Shown in pieces: positions 25,787-33,908 of a DNA stretch of 64,000 nucleotides. Both the position numbers and the translations under genes were made by a program. The stretch spans positions 1 through 64,000 of the forward strand of contig DAOVER010000002.1 in the NCBI GenBank assembly GCA_030668875.1, written 5' to 3'. Under the pieces are notes generated by a model. The model ran no database searches, was not told the origin of the DNA, and worked only from the letters and a program-made list of their open reading frames with translations. This stretch comes from Candidatus Heimdallarchaeota archaeon (GTDB taxonomy: Archaea > Asgardarchaeota > Heimdallarchaeia > Heimdallarchaeales > Heimdallarchaeaceae). The number at the start of each line of letters is the position of its first letter. The first letter of the stretch is position 1.

Positions 25787-25862
25787 ACGATGTTCCTACT
25801 ATCAGCATTGAAATATAGGTTAACTTTGCTATGGTGATTAAAAAAGATATCATTTTAACTTT

Positions 25863-26042
25863 TTAATCTACTCTCTTCAATTTATGTGCTATAATTGCAT
25901 ATAAAAAAGCCCCCGCAAATAATACTAGAAAGATTATCCAGGGTTCATTACCAGTACTAGAGCTATCTTGAACGGCATAAGAGGATACACCTTCTAATAG
26001 GATGAATATAATCGTGATTAGAAATAGATAGGCTTTTCTCAT
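25863..26042 (-). CDS. 59-aa bitopic membrane protein (short gene)
   Basis: A 59-codon frame starting with ATG at 26042 and ending with TAA. The product has an N-terminal signal-like helix (residues 4-17, 'AYLFLITIIFILLE') ending near 'SSYA', a short polar loop, a second hydrophobic segment (about 35-52) and a basic 'HKLKR' end. This is either a cleaved secreted or membrane peptide or a two-helix hairpin. The architecture is unlikely to arise by chance in this composition. No family is recognised. Confidence 0.55.
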   Translation of the reverse strand: MRKAYLFLITIIFILLEGVSSYAVQDSSSTGNEPWIIFLVLFAGAFLYAIIAHKLKRVD

Positions 26043-26130
26043 TTGCAGAAAAGAGTGATTTTAACCATTTAATAATTTTATCTTTATTCCTTTACGAAGA
26101 GCTTAAAAATATTATAATCGATTGCACTTA

Positions 26131-26772
26131 ATGAGTAATTATCAGATTGAACTAGAGAATACCGGTCCTTTGAAAACAAACTGTTATTTGCTATATGATA
26201 AGAAATCAAAAGAAGCTGCTCTCTTTGACGTTGCTGGAGAAATACCAAAGCATCTTAAAACTATTAAAGAAGAAGCTCTTAAGTTAAAATATCTATTCTG
26301 CACTCACTTGCATTTTGACCATATTATGGGAGTAAAGGAGGCAAGAGAATTGTTCCCTGATGCACAACTTGCTTGTAACAAAAAGGAACTTGACGTGCTT
26401 GCAAATATGGGGAAATTTGCAAGAATATTCCAATTTGATCCTTCTTCAGTAGGAAATTTTGATATCTTTATTGAGGATAATCAAAACTTTGAACTTGGAA
26501 AACTAAAAATTAAAGCCATCCTATCTCCAGGTCATACACCAGGCAGTATCTGTTTTCACTTTGAAGACAGCTTAATCTCGGGAGATGTTCTATTTAATAG
26601 AGGAGTAGGAAGAACTGATTTTTATGGAGGTTCGTTTTCAGAATTAGAAAAATCAGTTAGAAAGTTGTTTACTTTACCTGAAGAAACAGTTGTTTATCCT
26701 GGACACGGTGAAATGACCAATATAGGGTCTGAAAAAAGTGAAAATCCTTTTATAAGTTCAATAAAATCATAG
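26131..26772 (+). CDS. Metallo-beta-lactamase fold hydrolase (glyoxalase II-like)
   Basis: About 213 residues from the ATG at 26131; a TTG three codons upstream lacks support. The dinuclear metal site is complete: 'THLHFDHIMG', 'SPGHTPGSICF', 'SGDVLFNRGVGRTDFYGG' and 'YPGHGE'. The 'GRTDF' motif and the length match the small glyoxalase-II-like group that hydrolyses thioesters, but related enzymes act on other esters. It is cytoplasmic. It is convergent with the phosphatase gene, 4 bp away. Confidence 0.92.
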   Translation: MSNYQIELENTGPLKTNCYLLYDKKSKEAALFDVAGEIPKHLKTIKEEALKLKYLFCTHLHFDHIMGVKEARELFPDAQLACNKKELDVLANMGKFARIFQFDPSSVGNFDIFIEDNQNFELGKLKIKAILSPGHTPGSICFHFEDSLISGDVLFNRGVGRTDFYGGSFSELEKSVRKLFTLPEETVVYPGHGEMTNIGSEKSENPFISSIKS

Positions 26773-26776
26773 ATAA

Positions 26777-27430
26777 TTATAAGAAACGTTTCTCTATGTC
26801 TTTTTTGATTTTTGAAAAAGCATCGAAAACTTGAAGCCTGCTATCTCCTTCCAATTTCTTAGCCAAGTCTTCATTATTCCTTGCATAGATAATATCTGCT
26901 AATTCGGCAGCTGGTAAGATATCTGATAAGCCATCTCCAATGTATATTATTTTGTAACCTTCCTCCTTCAATTTTAATACATGAGAGTATTTGCAATTTG
27001 CACAACCATGATTACATTCAGGAGTATTAAAAGTGAGTTTCAATTTGTTGTCTACTAAATCTACATCATTTGCCAAAATATCAAAGCTTTCTGTATTTAT
27101 TTTATTAGATTCTAGAATTCTGTTAATATACTTTTGAAAACCATCAGAAAGGATGATAAACTTAAGATTTTTTTCTATCACCCAGTTATAAAAATCATAG
27201 AATGAAGGATCAATCTTCATCGTATCAACGATTGTGAAAATTTCTTTCCATGTAGTATGTTCTATCATCCCCCATTGTTTAGTTAACGCCTCTCGTGTGC
27301 CAATTTGACAGTTTATAACAAATTTATCAACAGCTTGCCAGTCCTCTTTTGTAAGATTAGAAAGTAGGGCTTTACCTGTATCCATTAACGTGATTGTTCC
27401 ATCAAAGTCACAACATATAGCAATTGGCAT
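26777..27430 (-). CDS. HAD-family phosphatase, MtnX-like
   Basis: 217 residues. Motif I is 'CDFDGTIT' at the N-terminus (nucleophile D8 and acid/base D10), motif II 'ILSDGF' and motif IV 'IGDGLSD', as in subfamily IB phosphatases. The small cluster 'PECNHGCANCKYSH' is typical of the MtnX group (2-hydroxy-3-keto-5-methylthiopentenyl-1-phosphate phosphatase) and relatives. A role in methionine salvage is possible, but no other salvage gene lies nearby, so the substrate stays open. Confidence 0.85.
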   Translation of the reverse strand: MPIAICCDFDGTITLMDTGKALLSNLTKEDWQAVDKFVINCQIGTREALTKQWGMIEHTTWKEIFTIVDTMKIDPSFYDFYNWVIEKNLKFIILSDGFQKYINRILESNKINTESFDILANDVDLVDNKLKLTFNTPECNHGCANCKYSHVLKLKEEGYKIIYIGDGLSDILPAAELADIIYARNNEDLAKKLEGDSRLQVFDAFSKIKKDIEKRFL

Positions 27431-27540
27431 TAGCTTGAAGAATCCTACACAAAAGAAAAAGTTTACTGTTGATAATTAAGTACAAACATATTAAAATGCC
27501 AATAGAATAAGATAATCGCGCAGAAAAATATGTTTGGCTA

Positions 27541-27551
27541 GCTATATATAT
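27541..27551 (+). promoter_or_regulatory. TATA box for tldD-tldE
   Basis: GCTATATATAT lies about 40 nt before the proposed tldD start. Transcription would begin near 27570, just upstream of AAAGGGG (27574-27580), which is eight nt before the ATC at 27589. This fixes the 5' end of tldD far upstream of the first in-frame ATG (27745). Confidence 0.55.
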
Positions 27552-27588
27552 GTCAAAGATAATGAGAAGTTTGAAAGGGGTGTAACAA

Positions 27589-28956
27589 ATCGATTCACTT
27601 GATAACCTACTCAAGATTGCAGAACAGCAAGGTACCTCTTATTCAGATATACGTTTTGGAAGAATTGAGGAAAAAAAAATACATACTATTAATGGCGAGA
27701 TTGTCGATGAAATAAATTGTATTAGCTCAGGATATGGTATCCGAATGTTATCTGAAGGAATCGTTACTTTTACTTCTACGCCTGATTTAAAATTCGCTGA
27801 AGAGCATATTAAAAAAGCTGTTAAAACTGCAAACCTTGTATCTAAGTGGAAGAAAGGAATTACCTCCTTAACAAAAGTACCTGTCTCAGAATCCACTGTA
27901 ACTAGAAAAGCAAAAATTAACTGGAAAGATCTTGATAAGACTGAATTCAAGGAACAGATAAGAAACCTTCAAAATCATATTGAAGAGAAATTAAAAGTAA
28001 AAGCTTTAATTGAGACTGATATAGTCTTTCTAAATTGGTCCGAGCGTTTTACAAGTAGTGAGGGGTCAAAGGTTTATCAAGAATACCCCTATGCAATTTT
28101 GACTTTAACGGGTCGAGTAATGCATAATAACACACAAGTAAAATACTATAAAAATTATGGCGGACTAGGGGGAGTCGAAGTATTACCTTTTGACAAACTA
28201 GATGAAACTGATAGTTTTGTTGAGGTAATCAATAATCTTCCTTCAGCTAGATCTATTTATCAGGGAACGACTAAGGCAGTATTAAGTGAGGATATGGCTT
28301 GGACATGTTTACACGAAGTGTTAGGGCACTCATTGGAAGCAGATAATGTTCTTTCAGGTCGTTCTTTTTCAGCAGGTATGCTAGGTATGAAAATCGCTCC
28401 ATCTGTTGTTAGTGTAATTGATGATCCCTATATAGAAACAGTAGGTTATTATGAATATGATTCTGAAGGGATAAAAGGAAGAGGAACTTTACTGGTAGAT
28501 GAAGGTATATTAGCTGATTTTCTACATAGCCGTGCAACAGCTGCGGCAATGGATGGTGAACCTTCCTCAAATTATCGTGCTTTTAGCTTTGAGTTTTTGC
28601 CCCAAGTTCGAATGAGCAACTTCTTCTTTGAACCAAAAGACCATTCTGAAGAGGAATTATTGGAAAATGTCAAAAAAGGTATCTATATTGGTGAAGGATT
28701 AGCGGGATCGGCAGAACCTCAAACTGGTGAATATAATTTCGATGCTCAATATGGTAGAGAAATAGAAAATGGTGAGCTAACAGATTACATCTTGCAGTTT
28801 CAGATAAGTGGTCGTATGACTGAAACCTTGTCAAAAATCGAATGTGTTGGAGATAGACTCCTTGCTCAACCAGGGAGTTGTATCAAAAATAATCAAAGAA
28901 TTTATGTTGGCTCCGTTTGCCCAAAAATATCTATTTCAGAGATGAGAGTGAGTTAG
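27589..28956 (+). CDS. tldD: TldD metalloprotease-like protein, apparent ATC start
   Basis: About 455 residues, the normal TldD length. Homology-like sequence ('LLKIAEQQGTSYSDIRFGR') runs upstream of the first in-frame ATG to a stop at 27583, leaving no ATG, GTG or TTG; ATC at 27589 has an ideal AAAGGGG eight nt upstream. The zinc motif HExxxH is present as 'HEVLGH' (H242, E243, H247), followed by 'SLEAD'. TldD with TldE forms a heterodimeric protease that unfolds and cuts small peptides or modified proteins. It is immediately followed by tldE, with no gap. Confidence 0.93.
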   Translation: MDSLDNLLKIAEQQGTSYSDIRFGRIEEKKIHTINGEIVDEINCISSGYGIRMLSEGIVTFTSTPDLKFAEEHIKKAVKTANLVSKWKKGITSLTKVPVSESTVTRKAKINWKDLDKTEFKEQIRNLQNHIEEKLKVKALIETDIVFLNWSERFTSSEGSKVYQEYPYAILTLTGRVMHNNTQVKYYKNYGGLGGVEVLPFDKLDETDSFVEVINNLPSARSIYQGTTKAVLSEDMAWTCLHEVLGHSLEADNVLSGRSFSAGMLGMKIAPSVVSVIDDPYIETVGYYEYDSEGIKGRGTLLVDEGILADFLHSRATAAAMDGEPSSNYRAFSFEFLPQVRMSNFFFEPKDHSEEELLENVKKGIYIGEGLAGSAEPQTGEYNFDAQYGREIENGELTDYILQFQISGRMTETLSKIECVGDRLLAQPGSCIKNNQRIYVGSVCPKISISEMRVS

Positions 28957-30309
28957 ATGTACACAGATGATGAGTTAAAAGATACAGCAGTTAGGGTACT
29001 TCAAAAACTTGAGCAGAAGTACAATTTTGAATGTGCTGAAGTTTATATTCAATCTCTTGCACATATGATGGGTGGAACAGAATATCGAACCCCCAAGGTT
29101 TTTCAATCCAATCATCGAGCAGGTTGTGCTCTGAGATATTTTAAGGACAATGAGTTGTTTTTCGCTTGTTTCCCATTACCAACAGTACTCACAGAAATCG
29201 ATAATTTACTCAACATTACAAGTTACCCCATCTCATCAAAAAAGTTTGAATTTCCTGAAATCAGTCTTGGCTCTTCAAGAATTCAGAATATTTACGATAG
29301 AAGAATAGCTTCTCTGAATGAGGAAGAAATGTTCAATTTATCTTATTCTCTCAATCAAGCTGATGAAAACTTCAAAGAGATCATTCTGGATGGTTCTCTA
29401 ATGCTATCACTAGAAAGAAAAGCTATAGCGAATTCTTCACAAGCTGTAGCATTTGAGAAAAGCACTTGGTTTGATATTGATGTTAGGGCTCTCTATCGGG
29501 GCTTTAATATGATTTCAAGTTCCGAGAAGCATCTTACAAGTAGACAGATACCAGCGTCTATTAATAGTATTATTGATGATTTAATCTCTGAAACGATACA
29601 AAAAACTGTCCATGCAGATAAGATTGAAAATATTGAAGTCCCAATAGTGTTCTCCCCAATGGCATTCTCGCAGATATTTTCCTTCTCTTTTGTTCCTCTT
29701 TTAAGTGCAAGTTCAAGTAAGAAATTGTCATTAGAGTTATCTTCAAATTTCAATTTAATAGATGATGGTACTGTTCCAGGTCTACCAAATTCAACTGCTT
29801 TTGATGATGAAGGAGTTAATCAAGTTAAAACAACTGTAATAAAGGATGGCGTTTTTGAACAATCTCTCAATAGTTCACAGTTTCTAGGTTCAAAAGAAGA
29901 AAGATCTGGGAATTCATTCCGAGTAAAAATGTTTGAGTACTTTCCAAGAAATTATCAAGCCTACCCATCCATATTTCCTTCTAATCTTTTAATAGTTGAA
30001 GGTGAGACTTCTTCAGATAATATGATTGAAGAAATATCTGATGGGATATTTGTTAATTCTACACAAGGATATATGACTGCAGACTATCATTCTGGAGCTT
30101 TTAAGGTTTCAGCAAATGATGCCTACAAGATTTCCAATGGAGAAATTGTTGGTACTTTAGACACATTTGATATTATAGGTAATATGTATAAACTTTTATC
30201 AAAAAACCCACTATTTTCCAAAGACAGAAGGGTTGTTCGTCCAAGTAATACTCCTTATAGTATTGTATCACCCTTTGTTGTAACTGATGAATTAACAATC
30301 TTCCTTTAG
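28957..30309 (+). CDS. tldE: TldE/PmbA, partner of TldD
   Basis: 450 residues. It lacks the HExxxH motif, as expected for the non-metal subunit. 'VPIVFSPMAFSQIFS', 'DDGTVPGLPNSTAFDDEG' and the C-terminal 'VNSTQGYMTADYHSGAFKV' are characteristic of the TldE/PmbA family. The ATG directly follows the tldD stop codon, so equal production of both subunits is likely. Together they form the cytoplasmic TldD/E proteolytic complex. No RiPP-like precursor gene is evident next to the pair. Confidence 0.92.
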   Translation: MYTDDELKDTAVRVLQKLEQKYNFECAEVYIQSLAHMMGGTEYRTPKVFQSNHRAGCALRYFKDNELFFACFPLPTVLTEIDNLLNITSYPISSKKFEFPEISLGSSRIQNIYDRRIASLNEEEMFNLSYSLNQADENFKEIILDGSLMLSLERKAIANSSQAVAFEKSTWFDIDVRALYRGFNMISSSEKHLTSRQIPASINSIIDDLISETIQKTVHADKIENIEVPIVFSPMAFSQIFSFSFVPLLSASSSKKLSLELSSNFNLIDDGTVPGLPNSTAFDDEGVNQVKTTVIKDGVFEQSLNSSQFLGSKEERSGNSFRVKMFEYFPRNYQAYPSIFPSNLLIVEGETSSDNMIEEISDGIFVNSTQGYMTADYHSGAFKVSANDAYKISNGEIVGTLDTFDIIGNMYKLLSKNPLFSKDRRVVRPSNTPYSIVSPFVVTDELTIFL

Positions 30310-30409
30310 TCGTTTATTCATATATCTCTCAATTTTCTAGGAGAAAACAAGTTCGAAAAAGTTTAAAAATACAAATGCTTTCCCAACTTTGAATACAAAG
30401 CCCAATTTA

Positions 30410-31936
30410 ATGGTGATTTCATTGGTAAAAAAACGAACATTCTCAGCTATCGCAATATTAGTATTAATGTTAAGTATGAGTATTATATCCCTTTCTCAAA
30501 GTAAGATTGAACAAAATTCAACTCTACCCAGTTTCGATGCAGTATTGAGGCCTGTATTTGCTGGAGGAGATGATAACACAACAGTATTAGTTGCAAGAAA
30601 TGATGCAGTACATAATGGATCTATAATAAAAGCTGAAGCACCTCTTTACTCTAATATGACTACAGATGTAACTATCTGGTACAAATATAATGGTGGAGAT
30701 AATGAGTCAGCGCCTTTATTATTTGGTGATGAGGGTACAAATATTCCTGATGGTTTAAGCTGGGAAGATTCAACTTTAATGACCTATGACAACGAATCCA
30801 CAGTTGAACTTGGTTTTAATGTTTATGCTTATTATAACTACACATTTAACCTGAACTCCTCTTTTATATCATTCTACGCAAGGTTTGGTGAATATGAAGA
30901 TGATTTCAAAATACCCAATATTATCACAACAGGTGTATGGTTAGAATCCTATTTTGTTCAAGAAGAATACACCCAACATGAGGACATTGAGTTAGACATT
31001 ATCCTACATGATTATAATATCACCCAATATGGATTAATGTATAGAGAAGTAGAACCAACACATAGCCTCCCATTTGAGAATGTGACATACTCACTTTCTG
31101 ATGAAGGTGTTCAAGAAAATGTGACAGCAGCAATTGCTCATTCTTTTGAAGCTGGAACTGAATTAGAAATTAGAGCATTTATAGTTCAATATGATAATAT
31201 AACTTCAGAAAACAGAGTTCTACAAGAAAACAAAGTACGTTTAATTACTCTTGTTGATGGTAATCCAGAATTAAGTATAGATACAGAACTATTCACCAAT
31301 TCTAGAGAAATAAGCATTGATTGGTATGCTGAAGCAATTAACTCTAATATTACAGCTGTTGAAGTTGATTGGGATGACGGTACAGTTGTAGAATCTATTG
31401 CAAATGTATCAGTTTATACTATTCCTCACGAATATGCTAGTAGCGGAGAATACAATATTTTTGTAACTGCTTATGCAGGACTCGGAGCTACAACAGAAAA
31501 CATCACTGTACTAATTGAAACTACAGCGCCAACCGGGACTATTTTTATACTTGATGAAGAAGGAAATTCAATTGCACCAAATGCAACAGAAACTATTGAT
31601 ATTTTTGTTGAGAAAAAGGAACTTAAGTTCAATATTTCTGGCACTGACAACATAGGTGGAAGTGGTGTAGAAAAACTCATCATTGAAACCGATGAAGGTA
31701 ATGTAATTGAAAGTCCAGTGGACACAGTATTAACTATTCCATTCCTCAAATATGGTTTCCATGTTGTAACCTTCAAAATAGTTGATTTTGCAGGTAATGA
31801 ATATTCATTCATCATCTATGTAACCTTAATTGAAAAAGAATTATCAACTTATCCCGGTGTTCCATTTCCATTCGGGTTGGTCACCGTAATAGGTCTTATC
31901 GCTGTTACATTAATCTCTCTAAAGAAAAGAAGATAA
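30410..31936 (+). CDS. Secreted or surface-anchored protein with a PKD-like domain
   Basis: About 508 residues. A signal peptide is seen near the N-terminus (basic 'KKRTF' then a hydrophobic stretch to about residue 33). The body is beta-rich with many N-x-S/T sequons. Around residues 300-365 a PKD-like unit is visible ('VEVDWDDGTVVESIANVS...HEYASSGEYNIFVT'). Another Ig-like domain follows, then a C-terminal membrane anchor ending 'LISLKKRR'. It is probably an S-layer-associated or adhesive surface protein. The start is uncertain: a TTG seven codons upstream is also in frame. Confidence 0.75.
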   Translation: MVISLVKKRTFSAIAILVLMLSMSIISLSQSKIEQNSTLPSFDAVLRPVFAGGDDNTTVLVARNDAVHNGSIIKAEAPLYSNMTTDVTIWYKYNGGDNESAPLLFGDEGTNIPDGLSWEDSTLMTYDNESTVELGFNVYAYYNYTFNLNSSFISFYARFGEYEDDFKIPNIITTGVWLESYFVQEEYTQHEDIELDIILHDYNITQYGLMYREVEPTHSLPFENVTYSLSDEGVQENVTAAIAHSFEAGTELEIRAFIVQYDNITSENRVLQENKVRLITLVDGNPELSIDTELFTNSREISIDWYAEAINSNITAVEVDWDDGTVVESIANVSVYTIPHEYASSGEYNIFVTAYAGLGATTENITVLIETTAPTGTIFILDEEGNSIAPNATETIDIFVEKKELKFNISGTDNIGGSGVEKLIIETDEGNVIESPVDTVLTIPFLKYGFHVVTFKIVDFAGNEYSFIIYVTLIEKELSTYPGVPFPFGLVTVIGLIAVTLISLKKRR

Positions 31937-31994
31937 TCTCTTCTCTTTTTCTTTTGTAAACCCTTTTTAGTATCCTTTGATTATATCTATTAGT

Positions 31995-32555
31995 ATGTCT
32001 AGTAATTTTGATCCTAACCAGATACTGAGTGAGGAAGAAATTGTAAAGTACTTACTTGAGTCGTTAGAGGACGAGAGAAAGGACTTTAGTATTTTCGCAA
32101 TCAGACAACTTAGACATTACCATTCAGCTAAGATTGTAGAGAGATTACTAAGAATAATAGAAGAAGAAGGAGATACTGATAAAAAAATTGCTGCCCTTGG
32201 TTCACTGCAAAAACGAAAACCCAATCTTTACGTGAAAGATATAGTCCTCAAACAATTACTATCTCCTGAGGAAGAATTGCGGACTGAAGCAGCCAATGTT
32301 CTCATAGAATATGATGAAAGCATAATCCCTGATTTAGAAGTAATATACAACAATGATTTGCCAAGTTATGCTGTAGATAAAATCGTCTGGTTACTGGGTA
32401 AGGTAGGAAATCCTGATACTTTGGCAATACTAAGTAAGTATAAAGAAACTATACAAAAAGAAAGCCAACCTACAATAGATGATGCAGTTGAGAGCATCAA
32501 AAGAAAGTACACTAAAATGATGTTCAAAGAAATAGAAAAAAAAGAACAAAAATAA
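31995..32555 (+). CDS. HEAT-like repeat protein
   Basis: 186 residues from the ATG at 31995; a TTG six codons earlier is also open. The sequence consists of helical pairs of the HEAT type ('DERKDFSIFAIRQLRHYH', 'LRTEAANVLIEYDESIIPDL', 'SYAVDKIVWLLGKVGNPDTL') and ends in a Lys/Glu-rich helix. No active site is seen. It is the third HEAT gene of the window and converges directly on ridA, with stop codons touching. Confidence 0.75.
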   Translation: MSSNFDPNQILSEEEIVKYLLESLEDERKDFSIFAIRQLRHYHSAKIVERLLRIIEEEGDTDKKIAALGSLQKRKPNLYVKDIVLKQLLSPEEELRTEAANVLIEYDESIIPDLEVIYNNDLPSYAVDKIVWLLGKVGNPDTLAILSKYKETIQKESQPTIDDAVESIKRKYTKMMFKEIEKKEQK

Positions 32556-32942
32556 CTATCCTTTCCATGCAATTGCTGATATTTCAACATCAACATCTAG
32601 AGGTAATCTCGCAACTTCAATAGCTGCTCTCGCGGGAGGTTTCTCACCAAAAAATGATCCATAAACCTCATTCATTTGTTTAAATTCATCCATATTTTTC
32701 AGATACACCCTGCATCTTACTAAATCATCCATCGAATAACCTGCTTCTTCTACTATTGCTTTTAAGTTTTCCATGACCCTCTTAGTGGCATCTTGTATAT
32801 CGCCTCTAATAATTTCTCCTGTGGAAGGATTTGCAGGGATTTGTCCAGCAATGAATAAGAACTCACCAGCTTGAATAGCTTGTGAATATGGACCAACAGG
32901 AGATGGTGCATTTTCTGTTAAAATCACTTTTTTAGATGACAT
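32556..32942 (-). CDS. ridA: RidA family enamine/imine deaminase
   Basis: 128 residues, full length for the RidA (YjgF/UK114) family. Signature elements: '[25 protein letters not shown]' (key residues G-P-Y-S-Q-A), '[23 protein letters not shown]' and the C-terminal '[20 protein letters not shown]' with its arginine. It forms a trimer and hydrolyses reactive enamines released by PLP enzymes such as threonine dehydratase. It lies 41 bp downstream of the ureohydrolase gene on the same strand. Confidence 0.95.
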   Translation of the reverse strand: MSSKKVILTENAPSPVGPYSQAIQAGEFLFIAGQIPANPSTGEIIRGDIQDATKRVMENLKAIVEEAGYSMDDLVRCRVYLKNMDEFKQMNEVYGSFFGEKPPARAAIEVARLPLDVDVEISAIAWKG

Positions 32943-32983
32943 GTCATATAGTTTGTTTCTGATATAATAAAAGTTATCCTAAA

Positions 32984-33859
32984 TCAACAATCTGTAAGAT
33001 TCTGAATAATTAAATAGATTAAACCCACTGCAAAATTAAGAACAATTCTATTTTTTCTTGTGCATTTTGCTTCAACAATGTCAACGTATTTCGCTTTAGG
33101 CAAGATGATTTTAATGACTTCCATCAATAATTGAGGAGTAAGTCCAAAAGGCTCTGCTGTTGCAAGAGTTGGTACAAAGGCTTGATCTAGAGAATCGAGG
33201 TCAATGGATAGGTATATTCGATCAAACATTTGAACAAAATTCTGTATGATGTCTAATGATTTACCCTTCTCAGAAAATAGTTTGTGTGTAGGTATAAATT
33301 CAACTTCATTATTTCTTAATTTCTCGTGTTCTAGTGAGTTTTGTGTATATGCATGACCCCCGACTAGGAGCATCTGATGTCCATCTAATTTCTTATCTTT
33401 CTTAAGATTAGCAAAAACGGTCCCATGTGAATAAAAAACGTTTTTTGGGTATTCATCATTTAGATCTGCGTGAGCATCTAGCCAAATAACTGCTGTTTTC
33501 TCGTCCCAAGGAGCAGCGGTAAGCATGTCATAAGTTATGCTGTGATCCCCACCTATGGCAATTAATTTGTTGTTATTGCTAGATATTATTTTCCAGAGCT
33601 GATTTAGTTTATCTACTTCCTGAATAGAATCAATGTCTCCTATGTCATACAAGCTAGTTTTGCATTTGGAAATATCAAATTCAGAAGAAATTCCACTAAA
33701 CTCAAGTGACTGTTTTCGAATTTCTTTTGGAGCTTTTCTGGAACCGCCAGGAGTAGTCTTTGCTTTTTCTATAGGAACTCCTACTAATATGACTGAATCC
33801 TTCTCATCAAAATTAGAGAAATCTTTTACTGGATAAAAACCAACAAATGTCCTAGTCAT
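32984..33859 (-). CDS. Ureohydrolase (agmatinase/arginase family)
   Basis: 291 residues. The binuclear manganese ligands are present in 'GGDHSI', 'DAHADLND' and 'SIDLDSLD', the three motifs of the arginase/agmatinase fold. 'PGGSRKAPKEIRK' near the N-terminus matches archaeal agmatinase-like proteins. It would release urea from agmatine or a related guanidino compound; archaea usually need agmatinase for polyamines, but the substrate cannot be fixed from sequence. It is probably co-transcribed with ridA. Confidence 0.9.
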   Translation of the reverse strand: MTRTFVGFYPVKDFSNFDEKDSVILVGVPIEKAKTTPGGSRKAPKEIRKQSLEFSGISSEFDISKCKTSLYDIGDIDSIQEVDKLNQLWKIISSNNNKLIAIGGDHSITYDMLTAAPWDEKTAVIWLDAHADLNDEYPKNVFYSHGTVFANLKKDKKLDGHQMLLVGGHAYTQNSLEHEKLRNNEVEFIPTHKLFSEKGKSLDIIQNFVQMFDRIYLSIDLDSLDQAFVPTLATAEPFGLTPQLLMEVIKIILPKAKYVDIVEAKCTRKNRIVLNFAVGLIYLIIQNLTDC

Positions 33860-33908
33860 CTTCTTTCTTTCCTATGTTTGAAATATCTTAAAGAGTACGT
33901 TGATATAA

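Noticed and set aside
27745-28956. tldD starting at the first in-frame ATG
   Set aside because: This would remove about 52 conserved N-terminal residues and leave a TATA box and Shine-Dalgarno far upstream unused.
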